A DNA stretch of 38,130 nucleotides, taken from assembly GCF_016863655.1 (NCBI RefSeq), contig NZ_BOPH01000117.1, positions 1-38,130 on the forward strand, given 5' to 3'. The stretch comes from Virgisporangium ochraceum (GTDB taxonomy: Bacteria > Actinomycetota > Actinomycetes > Mycobacteriales > Micromonosporaceae). Below, one piece after another: positions 1 through 8,317 of this stretch; the first letter of the stretch is position 1, and each line of letters begins with the position of its first letter. A model generated the notes under the pieces. It made no database searches. It was not told the DNA's origin and saw only the letters and a list, made by a program, of their open reading frames with translations. Position numbers and translations under genes: made by a program.

Positions 1-2
1 CG

Positions 3-335
3 GCCCGCCGCTGGGACCGGCGGTGCATGTCGACCGTGCCCCTGCTGCAGGCCCAGGCCGAACCCGTCGACGCGAAGTCCCTGGCCTTCCTCCGCGAGCA
101 CTACGACGAACTGCCCGCGACGCACGGCTGGCCCGCCGACGACCTGTACCGCTTCGAACGGGACGGCGTGCGGATCCTCCTGTGGGCCGGCGCCGACCAG
201 TGCGACTGGTGGATCTCCGGCGCCGACGGTCTCGCCGACGCCGTGACGGCCCTGCTGCCGTACTCGAACCTCCGCGAGGCGCTGTGGAGCAACGACGAGC
301 CCGGCGTGGAACTCGTCGACCGCCTCACGGGGTGA
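3..335 (+). CDS. hypothetical protein, possibly 5'-partial
   Basis: Small acidic protein of unknown function. From the ATG at 27 it has 102 residues, but the frame is open to the left edge without a stop (codons from base 3 read A-R-R-W-D-R-R-C before the Met), so this may be the C-terminal part of a longer gene. The sequence has aromatic-rich patches (ILLWAGADQCDWWISGADG) suggestive of a small alpha/beta globular domain. There is no signal peptide or membrane segment. It ends with TGA at 333-335 and overlaps the convergent membrane-protein remnant by 11 bp. I recognise no family. The reading frame looks real because codon third positions are GC-rich throughout. Confidence 0.55.
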   Translation, partial: ARRWDRRCMSTVPLLQAQAEPVDAKSLAFLREHYDELPATHGWPADDLYRFERDGVRILLWAGADQCDWWISGADGLADAVTALLPYSNLREALWSNDEPGVELVDRLTG

Positions 336-743
336 CCAGGCCCCGCCGCGGCTCGGGAGGGGCCACCGGACGCGGCTGCCGGTAGGCGACGTACGCCATC
401 AGCAGCCACGCCGCTCCCCACACCAGGCCGAGCACCACGAAGTGGACCGTTCGGTCGACCGGGTAGAGGCTCGCGGCGAGGAGGCCCACGGCCGTGACCA
501 CGAGCGGGGTCCAGGCCGGCCACCCGGTCAGGCGACGCGCCCGTACGGTGCAGACCCCGAGCGTCGCGAGCCCCGCGAACATCAGCACGATGCTGGGCAC
601 GATCAGCGCGTCCGGGTTGGGCCCCGAGCCGCGCCACCCGCCGCGGCGCGGCCAACCCCGCTGGCGACCCACGCGATGACGGTGGCGGCCATCTGCAGAC
701 CCGCCGCCGCCAGTCCCACGACCGCCAGCTTCCTGTGGTCCAT
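325..743 (-). pseudogene. frameshifted small membrane protein
   Basis: Two minus-strand frames together make one plausible multi-pass membrane protein. The frame starting at ATG 743 begins MDHRKLAVVGLAAAGLQMA, a clear first membrane helix, then runs off into Gly/Arg-rich sequence and stops. The other frame (usable from about 672 to the TGA at 325-327) carries three more hydrophobic segments (around ALIVPSIVLMFAGLATLGV, TPLVVTAVGLLAASLY and FVVLGLVWGAAWLLMAYVA). Joining them near 610-660, in a G-rich run, gives about 138 residues with four helices. I infer a frameshift, either true decay or a sequencing error. The start codon overlaps the truncated TetR gene on the other strand, so this gene has no room for its own promoter, which favours real decay. 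Function unknown. Confidence 0.45.
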
Positions 744-1166
744 GAGGTCGCCGTGCACACGGTGTACTTCACGTTCCACACCAGGGACGAGCTGCTCCAG
801 GCCGTGCACGAATGGGTGGTTCTCGGCGACGACCCGACGCCACCGCCGCTGCAGGGCTGGCACCTCGCGGCGATAAAGCGGTCCGACGCCCGCGACGCCA
901 TGCCGCTGCTGGTCGCCGGCGCCATCTACCGCGACTCGGAGGCGAGGCGCCGCACCGATCTGGACGCGCTCACGGCCACCCTGGCCCGCAAGACACCGCT
1001 GCGCCGCGGCGTGACCCGCCGCCGGGCCGCCGAGCTGCTCTACGTGCTCATGGGGCCGGACATGTACCGGGCGTTCGTCATCGACGCCGGACGGACGCCG
1101 GCCGAGTGGGTCCGCTGGACCGGCAACGCCCTGGTACGCGACCTGTTCCCCGAACGGGCCCGGTGA
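735..1166 (+). pseudogene. TetR-family regulator lacking its DNA-binding half
   Basis: From the GTG at 735, 143 residues follow. The start matches the end of the TetR helix-turn-helix (VAVHTVYFTFHTRDELLQAV resembles the usual recognition helix and first residues after it), then a typical TetR ligand-binding domain and C-terminus (RRRAAELLYVLMGPDMYRAF ... ALVRDLFPE). The roughly 35-40 residues that normally precede the recognition helix are missing: upstream in the same frame lies only the antisense of the neighbouring membrane gene. The junction lies near base 745, exactly where the membrane-gene remnant begins. As it stands the product could not bind DNA normally. I infer a deletion that fused two broken genes; a short ligand-binding-only protein is possible but unlikely. 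Confidence 0.6.
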
Positions 1167-1260
1167 CTCCAGGTGTACGAAGCCGCGTGACGGGGCATGG
1201 GAAGGGAGCACCGCCGTCCGGGTACGTGGCCCCGATCCCCGTGCCTGGCCGAGACGACCG

Positions 1261-1288
1261 AAGGCCCCCACTCCTCGGAGCGGGGGCC
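1261..1288. terminator. strong bidirectional hairpin
   Basis: AGGCCCCC and GGGGGCCT form an 8-bp perfect stem whose loop contains a second CTCC/GGAG stem. It lies between the end of the TetR remnant (1166) and the end of the SDR gene (1308), which converge, so it can serve both. There is no U-tract on either side, as is usual in GC-rich actinobacteria. Confidence 0.7.
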
Positions 1289-1307
1289 TCAGTCGACGGG
1301 CCGGGTG

Positions 1308-2102
1308 TTACGACGCCGAGCCGGGCTCGGCCATCTTGCGGTGCTGCGCAGCCTTCACGGAGTCCGGGGTGACCTTGCCCGCGGCGGCCATGACCTTCGT
1401 CTTCGCGCCGCCGCCGACGACGCGTTCCTTGCCCTTCATCATCGCCTCGAAGCCCTGCTTCGCGACCACGGCCGGATCGTCCTTGTCGCCCGCGCCGACC
1501 TTCGTGTCGAGCATGTCGGCGCGCTCGAAGAATTCCGTCTCCGTCGGCCCGGGCATCAGCGACGTGACGGTGACGTCGGTGTCCTTCAGCTCGGCGCGCA
1601 GCGCCAACGCGAACGACTGCACGAACGACTTGGACGCGTTGTAGACGGCCTGGTACGTGCCGGGCATCGTCGACGCGATCGAGGAGGTGAACAGCACCCG
1701 GCCCGCGTTGCGCGCGACCATGTCGGGCAGCACGCGCTTGGCCAGGTGCACGGTCGAGGTCACGTTGAGGTCGATGACGTTCAGCTCGTCGCGCAGGTCG
1801 GTGTCGCGGACGAAGTCGCCGCCGATGCCGCGGCCGGCGTTGAGCGCGATCGCGTCGACGGGACGGCCGGTCGCGGCGATCGCCTGGTACAGGGCCTCCA
1901 CGCCCTCGTACGTGGCGAGGTCGACGCGGACGGGCCGCACGGCGGCACCCAACTCGGCGGCGGCCGTGTCGATGCCGGCGTCCTCGGCGGCGGCCAGGAC
2001 GTCGAACCCGTTCTCGACGAACGTGCGGGCGAGCTCGTATCCGATCCCGCTCGACGCGCCGGTGACCACGGCGAAGGGGCGGGTTCCAGGTGTGGCAGTC
2101 AT
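1308..2102 (-). CDS. SDR-family short-chain dehydrogenase
   Basis: Classical short-chain dehydrogenase/reductase of 264 residues, cytosolic. The N-terminus has the nucleotide-binding TGASSGIG motif (residues about 14-21), followed by the NAG motif (LNAGRG, about 88) and the catalytic Ser and YNASK (Y and K of Y-x3-K, near 153-157). The first acidic position after strand 2 is poorly conserved, so NADH versus NADPH cannot be decided. The C-terminus is Lys-rich with an unusual MMKGKERVVGGG segment, seen in the YqjQ/DltE-like subgroup. The ATG at 2102 has a GGCAGG-like ribosome site just upstream. It lies head-to-tail after the catalase (stop at 2145) with 42 bp between, so it could be the last gene of a LysR-catalase-SDR transcript. 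Substrate unknown. Confidence 0.85.
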   Translation of the reverse strand: MTATPGTRPFAVVTGASSGIGYELARTFVENGFDVLAAAEDAGIDTAAAELGAAVRPVRVDLATYEGVEALYQAIAATGRPVDAIALNAGRGIGGDFVRDTDLRDELNVIDLNVTSTVHLAKRVLPDMVARNAGRVLFTSSIASTMPGTYQAVYNASKSFVQSFALALRAELKDTDVTVTSLMPGPTETEFFERADMLDTKVGAGDKDDPAVVAKQGFEAMMKGKERVVGGGAKTKVMAAAGKVTPDSVKAAQHRKMAEPGSAS

Positions 2103-2144
2103 ATCCTGCCCCTGCCCGGAAACCCGCCCCTTAATCCGCCGCGC

Positions 2145-4406
2145 TCAGGCGACCGCGACCGGGAAGCGTTCCCAGACCCGGTGGTTGGCCATCAGCGTGG
2201 TGACGGCCGCGAACGTCTCCGAACCGGAGCCGGCGGTCACCACGCCCGGGGTGTCGGCCACACCCGCACTGTCGAGCACCGTGGCACCGGCGCCCCACGC
2301 GCCGATCGCCTTGGCGTGCCGCCAGCACTCCTCCACCAGGAGCAGCACCCGCGGGTCCACCACGTCGGCGCCGGGTGCGCCGACCTTGGCGTCGCGGGCC
2401 GGCACGGCGTCCTTGGCCAGCGCCGGTGCCGACGCGAGCAGCAGCGCGTCGAACTCGACCGAGCGCGCGGTCGCGAACGTGCGCTGCACGACGGTGTCGC
2501 CGACCGTGCCGCCGTGCGGGGCGATCACCAGCGGCACCATGCCGGCGGCGAACACCTCGCGGCGCACCGCGTCCACGCCGTCGAAGGCAACGGAGTCGTC
2601 GATGACGATGCCCACCAACCGGCCGTCCGGCGGCCACTGCTGGCCGACCTGCGACAGCGCCGGGCTCGGGTCGACGTCGACCAGGTCGATGGTGGCCGCG
2701 GGCGCCGGCAGGCCGAGCCCCGCGGCGACCTCCGCACACAGCACCGGGTCGATGTTGGCCAGGCACGCCAGCTGGCGCTCCTTGACCGCCTGCTCGTAGC
2801 ACTTGCCCAGCTCGAACGTGTACGCGTTGATGATGTGCTCCCGCTCCACCGGCGACATGCTCAGCCAGAACAGGCGGGCCTGGCTGAAGTGGTCGTCGAA
2901 GGAGACCGGGTTGGCCCTGATCTTCGGCGCCTCGGTGACGGTCACCGGCACGTCGACGAACGCACCCTCGGGCGGCGAGGTGAACGGGTTGCCGCCGTCG
3001 AGGGAGTTCGGCCGGTAGGGCGCGACGCCGCCGTGCACGGCCTGCTGGTGGAAGCCGTCGCGCAGCATGTCGTTGACCGGCGCGTGCGGCCGGTTGATCG
3101 GGATCTGGCCGAAGTTCGGACCGGCGAGCCGGGTCAGCTGCGTGTCCAGGTAGGAGAACAGGCGGCCCTGGAGCAGCGGGTCGTTGGTGACGTCGATGCC
3201 CGGCGGCAGGTGACCGAGGTGGAACGCGACCTGCTCGCTCTCGGCGAAGAAGTTCGTCGGCGTCCGGTTGAGCACGAGCTTGCCGACCGGCTGCACCGGC
3301 GCCAGCTCCTCCGGGATGATCTTCGTCGGGTCGAGCAGGTCGATGCCGGCGAACGTCTCCTCCGGCGTGTCCGGGAACACCTGCAGGCCCAGCTCCCACT
3401 CGGGGAACGCGCCGGCCTCGATGGCGTCGTACAGGTCGCGCCGGTGGAAGTCGGGGTCGACGCCGCTGGTCAGCTGCGCCTCCTCCCAGGTCAGCGAGTG
3501 CACGCCGAGCTTGGGCTTCCAGTGGAACTTCACCAGCACCGTCACCCCCTCGTCGTTCACGAGGCGGAACGTGTGGACCCCGAAGCCCTCCATCGTGCGG
3601 TACGAGCGGGGGATGCCCCGGTCGGACATGTTCCAGATGGTGTGGTGCTGGGCCTCGGTGTGCAGCGAGACGAAGTCCCAGAACGTGTCGTGTGCGCTCT
3701 GCGCCTGCGGGATCTCGCGGTCGGGGTGCCACTTCGCCGCGTGGATGATGTCCGGGAACTTGATCGCGTCCTGCACGAAGAACACCGGCATGTTGTTGCC
3801 GACGAGGTCGAACGTGCCCTCGTCGGTGTAGAACTTCGTGGCGAAGCCGCGCGTGTCGCGCACGGTGTCGGCGGACCCGCGTGAGCCCAGCACCGTCGAG
3901 AACCGCACGAAGACCGGAGTCTCCCTGCCCTTGCGAAGGAACCCGGCCACGGTGAGCGGCTCGGCGGTGCCGTACGCGGTGAAGACCCCGTGCGCACCGG
4001 CGCCCCGGGCGTGCACCACGCGCTCCGGGATCCGCTCGTGGTCGAAGTGCATGATCTTCTCGCGCAGGTGGTGGTCCTGCAGGAGGACCGGCCCGCGCGG
4101 GCCGGCCTTCAGCGAGTGGTCGGTGTCCTGGAGCCGGGCACCCTGCGCGGTGGTGAGGAACTTCCCGCGCTGGCTGTGCGTGATCGGCGCGGCCCCGGTC
4201 TTCTCGCCGGTCGGCGTGCGGGTCTCCGGGGTCCCCTGCTCGGACTTCGGGGGCAGCGGGTCGTGGGGCGTCGTGGGTTCCTCGACGGTCGGGGTGCCGC
4301 TGCCCGGTGAGCCGGGCACGTCCGGAGTCAGGGCCTCGGCCACCTTCCCGGTCGCCGACTCGACCACGTTCTCCACGGCATCCTTGACCTTGCGGACGGG
4401 GTCCAT
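2145..4406 (-). CDS. katE: large-subunit catalase (HPII/KatE type)
   Basis: Haem catalase that disproportionates hydrogen peroxide in the cytosol. The 753 residues match the large-subunit clade. Residues 1-76 are a variable amphipathic and Pro/Thr-rich extension. The catalase core has the catalytic His132 (in RVVHARG), the catalytic Asn at 204/205 (LVGNNMPVFF) and the proximal haem Tyr419 (RLFSYLDTQ). From about 600 on there is a C-terminal flavodoxin/DJ-1-like domain (GRLVGIVIDDSVAFDG), diagnostic of this clade. The start is the ATG at 4406 behind a GGGAGGAAC ribosome site. The LysR gene ends only 27 bp upstream on the same strand, so co-transcription is likely. It fits the other stress functions in the window (hemerythrin, general-stress SDR). 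Confidence 0.97.
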   Translation of the reverse strand: MDPVRKVKDAVENVVESATGKVAEALTPDVPGSPGSGTPTVEEPTTPHDPLPPKSEQGTPETRTPTGEKTGAAPITHSQRGKFLTTAQGARLQDTDHSLKAGPRGPVLLQDHHLREKIMHFDHERIPERVVHARGAGAHGVFTAYGTAEPLTVAGFLRKGRETPVFVRFSTVLGSRGSADTVRDTRGFATKFYTDEGTFDLVGNNMPVFFVQDAIKFPDIIHAAKWHPDREIPQAQSAHDTFWDFVSLHTEAQHHTIWNMSDRGIPRSYRTMEGFGVHTFRLVNDEGVTVLVKFHWKPKLGVHSLTWEEAQLTSGVDPDFHRRDLYDAIEAGAFPEWELGLQVFPDTPEETFAGIDLLDPTKIIPEELAPVQPVGKLVLNRTPTNFFAESEQVAFHLGHLPPGIDVTNDPLLQGRLFSYLDTQLTRLAGPNFGQIPINRPHAPVNDMLRDGFHQQAVHGGVAPYRPNSLDGGNPFTSPPEGAFVDVPVTVTEAPKIRANPVSFDDHFSQARLFWLSMSPVEREHIINAYTFELGKCYEQAVKERQLACLANIDPVLCAEVAAGLGLPAPAATIDLVDVDPSPALSQVGQQWPPDGRLVGIVIDDSVAFDGVDAVRREVFAAGMVPLVIAPHGGTVGDTVVQRTFATARSVEFDALLLASAPALAKDAVPARDAKVGAPGADVVDPRVLLLVEECWRHAKAIGAWGAGATVLDSAGVADTPGVVTAGSGSETFAAVTTLMANHRVWERFPVAVA

Positions 4407-4433
4407 TTGTATAGTTCCTCCCGAAGAGGGATG

Positions 4434-5414
4434 TTACGAACCCCGGTGCCCTACCCGCCGCCTCGCGCGCGAAACCGGAGCCGTTCCAGATTCATCGCGC
4501 CGGATCCCGACCTCCCGCAACGCGTCGACCATCGCCCGCACCAGCGGCGACCGGTTGCCGGGCAGAACCACCGCCTGCACCAGCCGGGCCGGCGCGGCTC
4601 CGGCGAGCGGCACCACGGCGATCCGCGCGGGGTCGATGAGCACGTTCAGCCGGTGCGCGACGGTCACCCCGCGCCCGGCGGCCACGAACGCCTGCGCTTC
4701 GACCGGCTCGTCGCCCTGCCCGGCCAGCTCGACCGACGGCCGCGCGCCGGCGGCGAGCAGCACGTGGTCGACCAGCCGGGCCGCCGAACCGTGGTGCGCC
4801 CGGATCCAGGTGTCGCCCGCGAGGTCGGCGACGGTCACGGTGGCCGCGCCGGCGAGCCGGTGCCCGGCCGGCAGCAGCGCGGTCGGCGGATCGGTGAACA
4901 GCGGCACCACCTCGACGTCGTCGGGGGCCGGGTCGGGTTCGAACCCGTGCTCGAAGACGATCGCCACGTCGAGGTCGCCGGTGGCCAGCTTCGCCAGCGC
5001 GGTCGTGCGGTCGACCAGCTCGTCGACGATCACCTCCCGCGAGTCGTGGAACAGCTCGGTGTGCCGGCTCTGCAGCACCACCGCCGCCTCGGACGACAGG
5101 TAGACCAACGCGGTGAAGAACGAGCCCAGCCGCACCTGTCCCCGGCGCAGCCCGGTGACGTCGGCCAGCTGCGCCTCGGCAAGCGCGAGCCGGTCGAGCA
5201 CGGCGGTGGCGTGCCCGACCAGCACCCGGCCGGCCTCCGTCGGCCGCGCGCCGGCCCGGGTGCGCTGCAGCAGCTGGGTACCCACCTGCCGCTCCAGCAG
5301 CGCGATCTGCCGCGACACGGCGGGCTGGGTCAGCCGCAGCTCGTGCGCGGCGGCGGAGAACGACCCGTGCTCCACGACGGCGACCAGCGTGGCCAGCTTG
5401 GTGAGGTCGTACAT
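4434..5414 (-). CDS. LysR-family transcriptional regulator
   Basis: LysR-type DNA-binding regulator of 326 residues. Residues 1-60 are the winged helix-turn-helix (FSAAAHELRLTQPAVSRQI is the typical recognition region), then a linker helix and a type-2 periplasmic-binding effector domain (about 90-300). I chose the ATG at 5414 (MYDLTKLATL), the usual length before the HTH; a TTG two codons upstream is also possible. It is divergent from the MFS transporter at 5485 and upstream of the catalase, so it may regulate either side. Direct repeats in the 70-bp divergent region are candidate operator sites. The C-terminal 25 residues are Arg-rich, beyond the normal LysR end. The effector cannot be predicted. 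Confidence 0.93.
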   Translation of the reverse strand: MYDLTKLATLVAVVEHGSFSAAAHELRLTQPAVSRQIALLERQVGTQLLQRTRAGARPTEAGRVLVGHATAVLDRLALAEAQLADVTGLRRGQVRLGSFFTALVYLSSEAAVVLQSRHTELFHDSREVIVDELVDRTTALAKLATGDLDVAIVFEHGFEPDPAPDDVEVVPLFTDPPTALLPAGHRLAGAATVTVADLAGDTWIRAHHGSAARLVDHVLLAAGARPSVELAGQGDEPVEAQAFVAAGRGVTVAHRLNVLIDPARIAVVPLAGAAPARLVQAVVLPGNRSPLVRAMVDALREVGIRRDESGTAPVSRARRRVGHRGS

Positions 5415-5484
5415 AACCAAAGCTTAGAGTCGCGATGCGGAATCCTGCTGAATCCTTATGGATGGCCCGGGTAGCGGATCGTCC
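5415..5484. promoter_or_regulatory. divergent LysR/MFS control region with direct repeats
   Basis: This 70-bp divergent space holds two copies of GAATCCT (5440-5446 and 5450-5456), spaced 10 bp start to start, one helical turn, as expected of a protein-binding site. A GAAT-N15-GGGTAG arrangement (5450-5474) resembles a sigma-B-type promoter and would place a transcription start only a few bases before the ATG at 5485. Function is inferred from position only. Confidence 0.35.
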
Positions 5485-6624
5485 ATGGAGCTCCGTACCG
5501 CCCGCATCGGCACCACCGCCGCGTTCCTGCTCACCGGCGCGGTGATGGCGGCCTGGTCAACCCGTATCCCGGCCGTCCAGGACCGCCTGCACCTGACGCC
5601 GTCAGGGCTGAGCGTGGCGATCCTCGGGCTGGAGGGCGGCGCGGTCATCGGGCTGCCGGTGGGTGGCGCGCTCGTCGCCCGCTTCGGCAGCCGGCGGTGT
5701 CTGCGGGTCGCGCTGATCCTGTACGCGCTGGCGCTGGCCGGACCCGCGGTCGCCGGCTCGCTCACGCTCCTCGCGCTGGCGCTCGGGATCTTCGCCGCCG
5801 CGTGCAGCGTCGTCGACGTGGCCATGAACGCGCAGGGCGTGGAGCTGGAGCGGCGCTACGGGCGGCCGGTGCTGTCGTCGATGCACGCCGGCCACAGCGG
5901 CGGGCTGCTCGTCGGCGGCGTGGTCGGCACGGGCGCGGCCGCCGCCGGGGTGTCGCCGGTCGCGCACTTCGCGGCCGTCGGGGTGGCGGCCGCGGTGGCG
6001 GCGGCGCTCGTCACGCGCCCGTTGGTGGACGAGCCGCGGCGGCCGCGCGGCCCGGCGCTGGCCCGGCCCGGTCGCGGCCTGGCGCTGCTGGGTGTGGTCG
6101 CGTTCTGCGGTTTCGTGCTCGACGGGACCGCGTACAACTGGACAGCCGTGCACCTGCGCACGGCGCACGACGCCGCACCGGGCGTGGCGGCGCTGGCGTT
6201 CACGGTCGTCGCGCTGGCGCAGATCGTCGGGCGGCTCGCGGGCGACCGGCTGGCTCTGCGCTGGGGACGGGCGCGGCTGGTGCGGGTCGCCGGCGGCACC
6301 GCCGCTCTGGGCGCCGCGCTGGCGATCCTGTCCCCCGGCGCGTTCCCGGCCCTGGCCGGTTGGGCGGTGTTCGGGCTGGGGCTCGCGGTGATCGCACCGG
6401 TCGTGTTCAGCGCCACCCCGGGCGCCTCCGACGCGCCGGCGCCGGTCGCGATCGCGGCGGTCACCACGGTCGGCTACCTCGGCTCGTTCACCGGGCCGCC
6501 GCTGATCGGCGTGGTCGCCGGGGCGACCTCGCTGCCGCGGGCGATGTGGCTGCTCGTCGCGGTGGCGGTGGTCGTGTCCGCGCTCGCCGGACCGGCGTTA
6601 CATCGACGGGCGAGTGGGCAGTAG
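5485..6624 (+). CDS. MFS transporter, YbjJ-like
   Basis: Integral membrane transporter of 379 residues with about twelve hydrophobic segments. The sequence follows the YbjJ-like branch of the major facilitator superfamily: an early AWSTRIPAVQDRL motif, the A-loop GALVARFGSRRCLR between helices 2 and 3, and an acidic, conserved DVAMNAQGVELE segment in helix 4. The start could be the ATG at 5458 (nine residues longer), but the ATG at 5485 begins right before the first membrane helix and leaves space for a promoter. It is divergent from the LysR gene, a common regulator-transporter arrangement. The endonuclease-fold gene starts 6 bp after its stop, so the two are probably co-transcribed. The substrate is not predictable. 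Confidence 0.88.
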   Translation: MELRTARIGTTAAFLLTGAVMAAWSTRIPAVQDRLHLTPSGLSVAILGLEGGAVIGLPVGGALVARFGSRRCLRVALILYALALAGPAVAGSLTLLALALGIFAAACSVVDVAMNAQGVELERRYGRPVLSSMHAGHSGGLLVGGVVGTGAAAAGVSPVAHFAAVGVAAAVAAALVTRPLVDEPRRPRGPALARPGRGLALLGVVAFCGFVLDGTAYNWTAVHLRTAHDAAPGVAALAFTVVALAQIVGRLAGDRLALRWGRARLVRVAGGTAALGAALAILSPGAFPALAGWAVFGLGLAVIAPVVFSATPGASDAPAPVAIAAVTTVGYLGSFTGPPLIGVVAGATSLPRAMWLLVAVAVVVSALAGPALHRRASGQ

Positions 6625-6630
6625 GTCCCG

Positions 6631-7440
6631 ATGCGGATGCTGACCTACAACGTTCTCGGCCGCCTCCGTGACTGGCCCGACCGGCGCGACGTCATGCGGC
6701 CGGCGCTGCGCGCGCTCGCACCGGACCTGGCGGTGCTTCAGGAGACCGTCGTCGTCGACGGCTACGACCAGGTCGTCGACCTCCTCGGCGGGGAGTACCA
6801 CGTGGTGCACCAGATCGGGCGCACCGCCGACGGCACCGGCGCCTCGGTCGCGAGCCGGTGGCCGCTGCGCGTGGTGCGGCAGAAGACGTTGCACGTCACG
6901 GCGCGCGTGAACGCCGACGAGCCGTGGATCGGCAGTGTCGCCCTGTACCGGGTCGACGTGCCGTCGTGCGGCGAGGTGCTGCTGGCCCACCTGAAGCCGT
7001 CCTGGCAGTTCCACCTGGCCCACGAGCGCGAGCTGCAGGCCGTCGAGGCCGCCACCATGATCGAGGACGAGGTCGCCGCCGACCCGCCCGACCACGTCGT
7101 CGTCGCCGGCGACTTCGACTCGACCCCCGACTCGTCGATGGTGCGGTTCTGGACCGGCCGCCAGAGCCTGGGCGGCACCAGCGTCGCCTACCGCGACGCG
7201 TGGGAGTGCGTGCGCGGAACGGCGCCCGGGCTGACGTTCACGTCTGACAACCCCCTGCACGCCGGCGGCCCGCTCCGGTACGAGCTCGGTCGCCGCATCG
7301 ACTACATCCTGGTGCGCTACGACCGGTGGGGCCCCACCCTGTCCATCGACAGCTGCGACCGCGTGCTGGACACGCCCGTCGACGGCGTCTGGGCCAGCGA
7401 CCACTTCGGCGTCACCGCGGAGCTCACGGCACCCGGCTGA
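6631..7440 (+). CDS. endonuclease/exonuclease/phosphatase-family protein
   Basis: Cytosolic metal-dependent phosphoesterase of the EEP (exonuclease III/DNase I/sphingomyelinase) fold, 269 residues. Visible family motifs in order: LTYNVLG (Asn, residues 4-10), LQET (metal-binding Glu, about 36-39), GDFDSTPDS (Asp and the N/D position, about 162-170) and SDHFGV (catalytic Asp-His near 258-263). These are the full set needed for activity. The substrate is open: nucleic acid, phosphoinositide-like lipid or sugar phosphate are all known in the family. No signal peptide is present. It starts 6 bp after the MFS stop codon. Its last 17 bp overlap the convergent GT9 gene that ends the heptose operon. 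Confidence 0.88.
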   Translation: MRMLTYNVLGRLRDWPDRRDVMRPALRALAPDLAVLQETVVVDGYDQVVDLLGGEYHVVHQIGRTADGTGASVASRWPLRVVRQKTLHVTARVNADEPWIGSVALYRVDVPSCGEVLLAHLKPSWQFHLAHERELQAVEAATMIEDEVAADPPDHVVVAGDFDSTPDSSMVRFWTGRQSLGGTSVAYRDAWECVRGTAPGLTFTSDNPLHAGGPLRYELGRRIDYILVRYDRWGPTLSIDSCDRVLDTPVDGVWASDHFGVTAELTAPG

Positions 7441-8317
7441 CGGTGCGGTCCACCGCCCGCAGGACGTCGGCCGGGGTCAGCTCGGCCAGGGCGGGATGCA
7501 CCGCGCCCGGCGGGCCGGGCGACCGGGGGCCGGCCCACAGCGCCTGGTGCTGCCGGCGGTCCGGTGGCGGGCCCCACTCGTGGGGCGGGACGGGGCCGAA
7601 CAGGAGCACCGACGGCGTGCCGAACGCCGTCGCGAGGTGGCCGACGCCGGTGTCGCCGCTGATGACCAGCCGGGCGTTCGCGACGAGCGCGGCCAGGGCA
7701 CCCAGGTCGGTGGTGCCGGCCAGCACGCGGGTCCCGGAAAGGCCGGCCGCGACCCGGTCGGCGGCCGCGCGTTCGGCGGCGTTCCCGGTGACGACGACCC
7801 GGTGGCCGCGGGCGGCCAGGACCCGCGCGACCGCCGCGAACCGGTCGGGCGGCCAGCGGCGCTCGGGCGCCTTCGCACCGACGTGGACGACGGTGACGCC
7901 GGCCGACATGCACGGCGGGCGCGGCAGCGCGAGGTCGGTCGGGTCGGCGGGGATGCCGTACCAGCGCAGCATCCGGCACCACCGGCGCACCTCGTGCTCC
8001 CCGTCCCTCCACTGTGGACCATCGGGTCCGAACGCCAGTAGCCGGGCGGGGTTCAGCGACACCAGCAGGCGGTGCGACTGCGGGCCGCGGCCGTGCAGGT
8101 TCACCGCCACCGCCGGCGGGGGCAGCCGCCCGCGCCACGCCAGGTCGGGCACGTCGAGCAGCCGGTCGACGCCGCCGATGAGCGGCACGAGCGGCGCCAG
8201 CCACGCCGGTGCGGCCAGTACGAGCTTCCCGTCGGGGAACGCCGCGCGGAGCGCGCGCAGGGCCGGGACGCCCGTGAGCAGGTCGCCGACGCCCAGCGCC
8301 CGCAGCGCCAGAATCAC
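7424..8317 (-). CDS. glycosyltransferase family 9, heptosyltransferase-like
   Basis: Last gene of the heptose operon. A GT9 (ADP-heptose:LPS heptosyltransferase-like) enzyme of 297 residues that would transfer a sugar, plausibly heptose, from its ADP form. The N-terminus ILALRALGVGDLLTGVPALR is the typical family start. The C-terminal half carries the GT9 donor site (SGDTGVGHLATAFGTPSVLLF, about 205-225) and the FGP..P motif. The GTG at 8317 is chosen because it puts the family start at residue 2 and forms a GTGA overlap with the stop of the preceding SDR (8314-8317). No membrane segment is present. In Gram-negatives the acceptor is LPS core; here it is unknown. Confidence 0.88.
   Translation of the reverse strand: MILALRALGVGDLLTGVPALRALRAAFPDGKLVLAAPAWLAPLVPLIGGVDRLLDVPDLAWRGRLPPPAVAVNLHGRGPQSHRLLVSLNPARLLAFGPDGPQWRDGEHEVRRWCRMLRWYGIPADPTDLALPRPPCMSAGVTVVHVGAKAPERRWPPDRFAAVARVLAARGHRVVVTGNAAERAAADRVAAGLSGTRVLAGTTDLGALAALVANARLVISGDTGVGHLATAFGTPSVLLFGPVPPHEWGPPPDRRQHQALWAGPRSPGPPGAVHPALAELTPADVLRAVDRTVSRVP
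8007..8019. repeat. TCCA-N3-TGGA palindrome, copy 1
   Basis: CTCCACTGTGGAC inside the GT9 gene: core TCCA-CTG-TGGA perfect, outermost pair mismatched. On the coding strand it is read in the frame GT|CCA|CAG|TGG|AG. Member of the dispersed GTCCA-N3-TGGAC family. Confidence 0.6.

Noticed and set aside
1197..3884. 895-codon plus-strand open frame opposite the catalase and SDR
   Set aside because: It is antisense to two well-recognised genes; the translation is Arg/Val/Glu/Asp low-complexity without any family motif, the usual mirror of GC-rich coding sequence.
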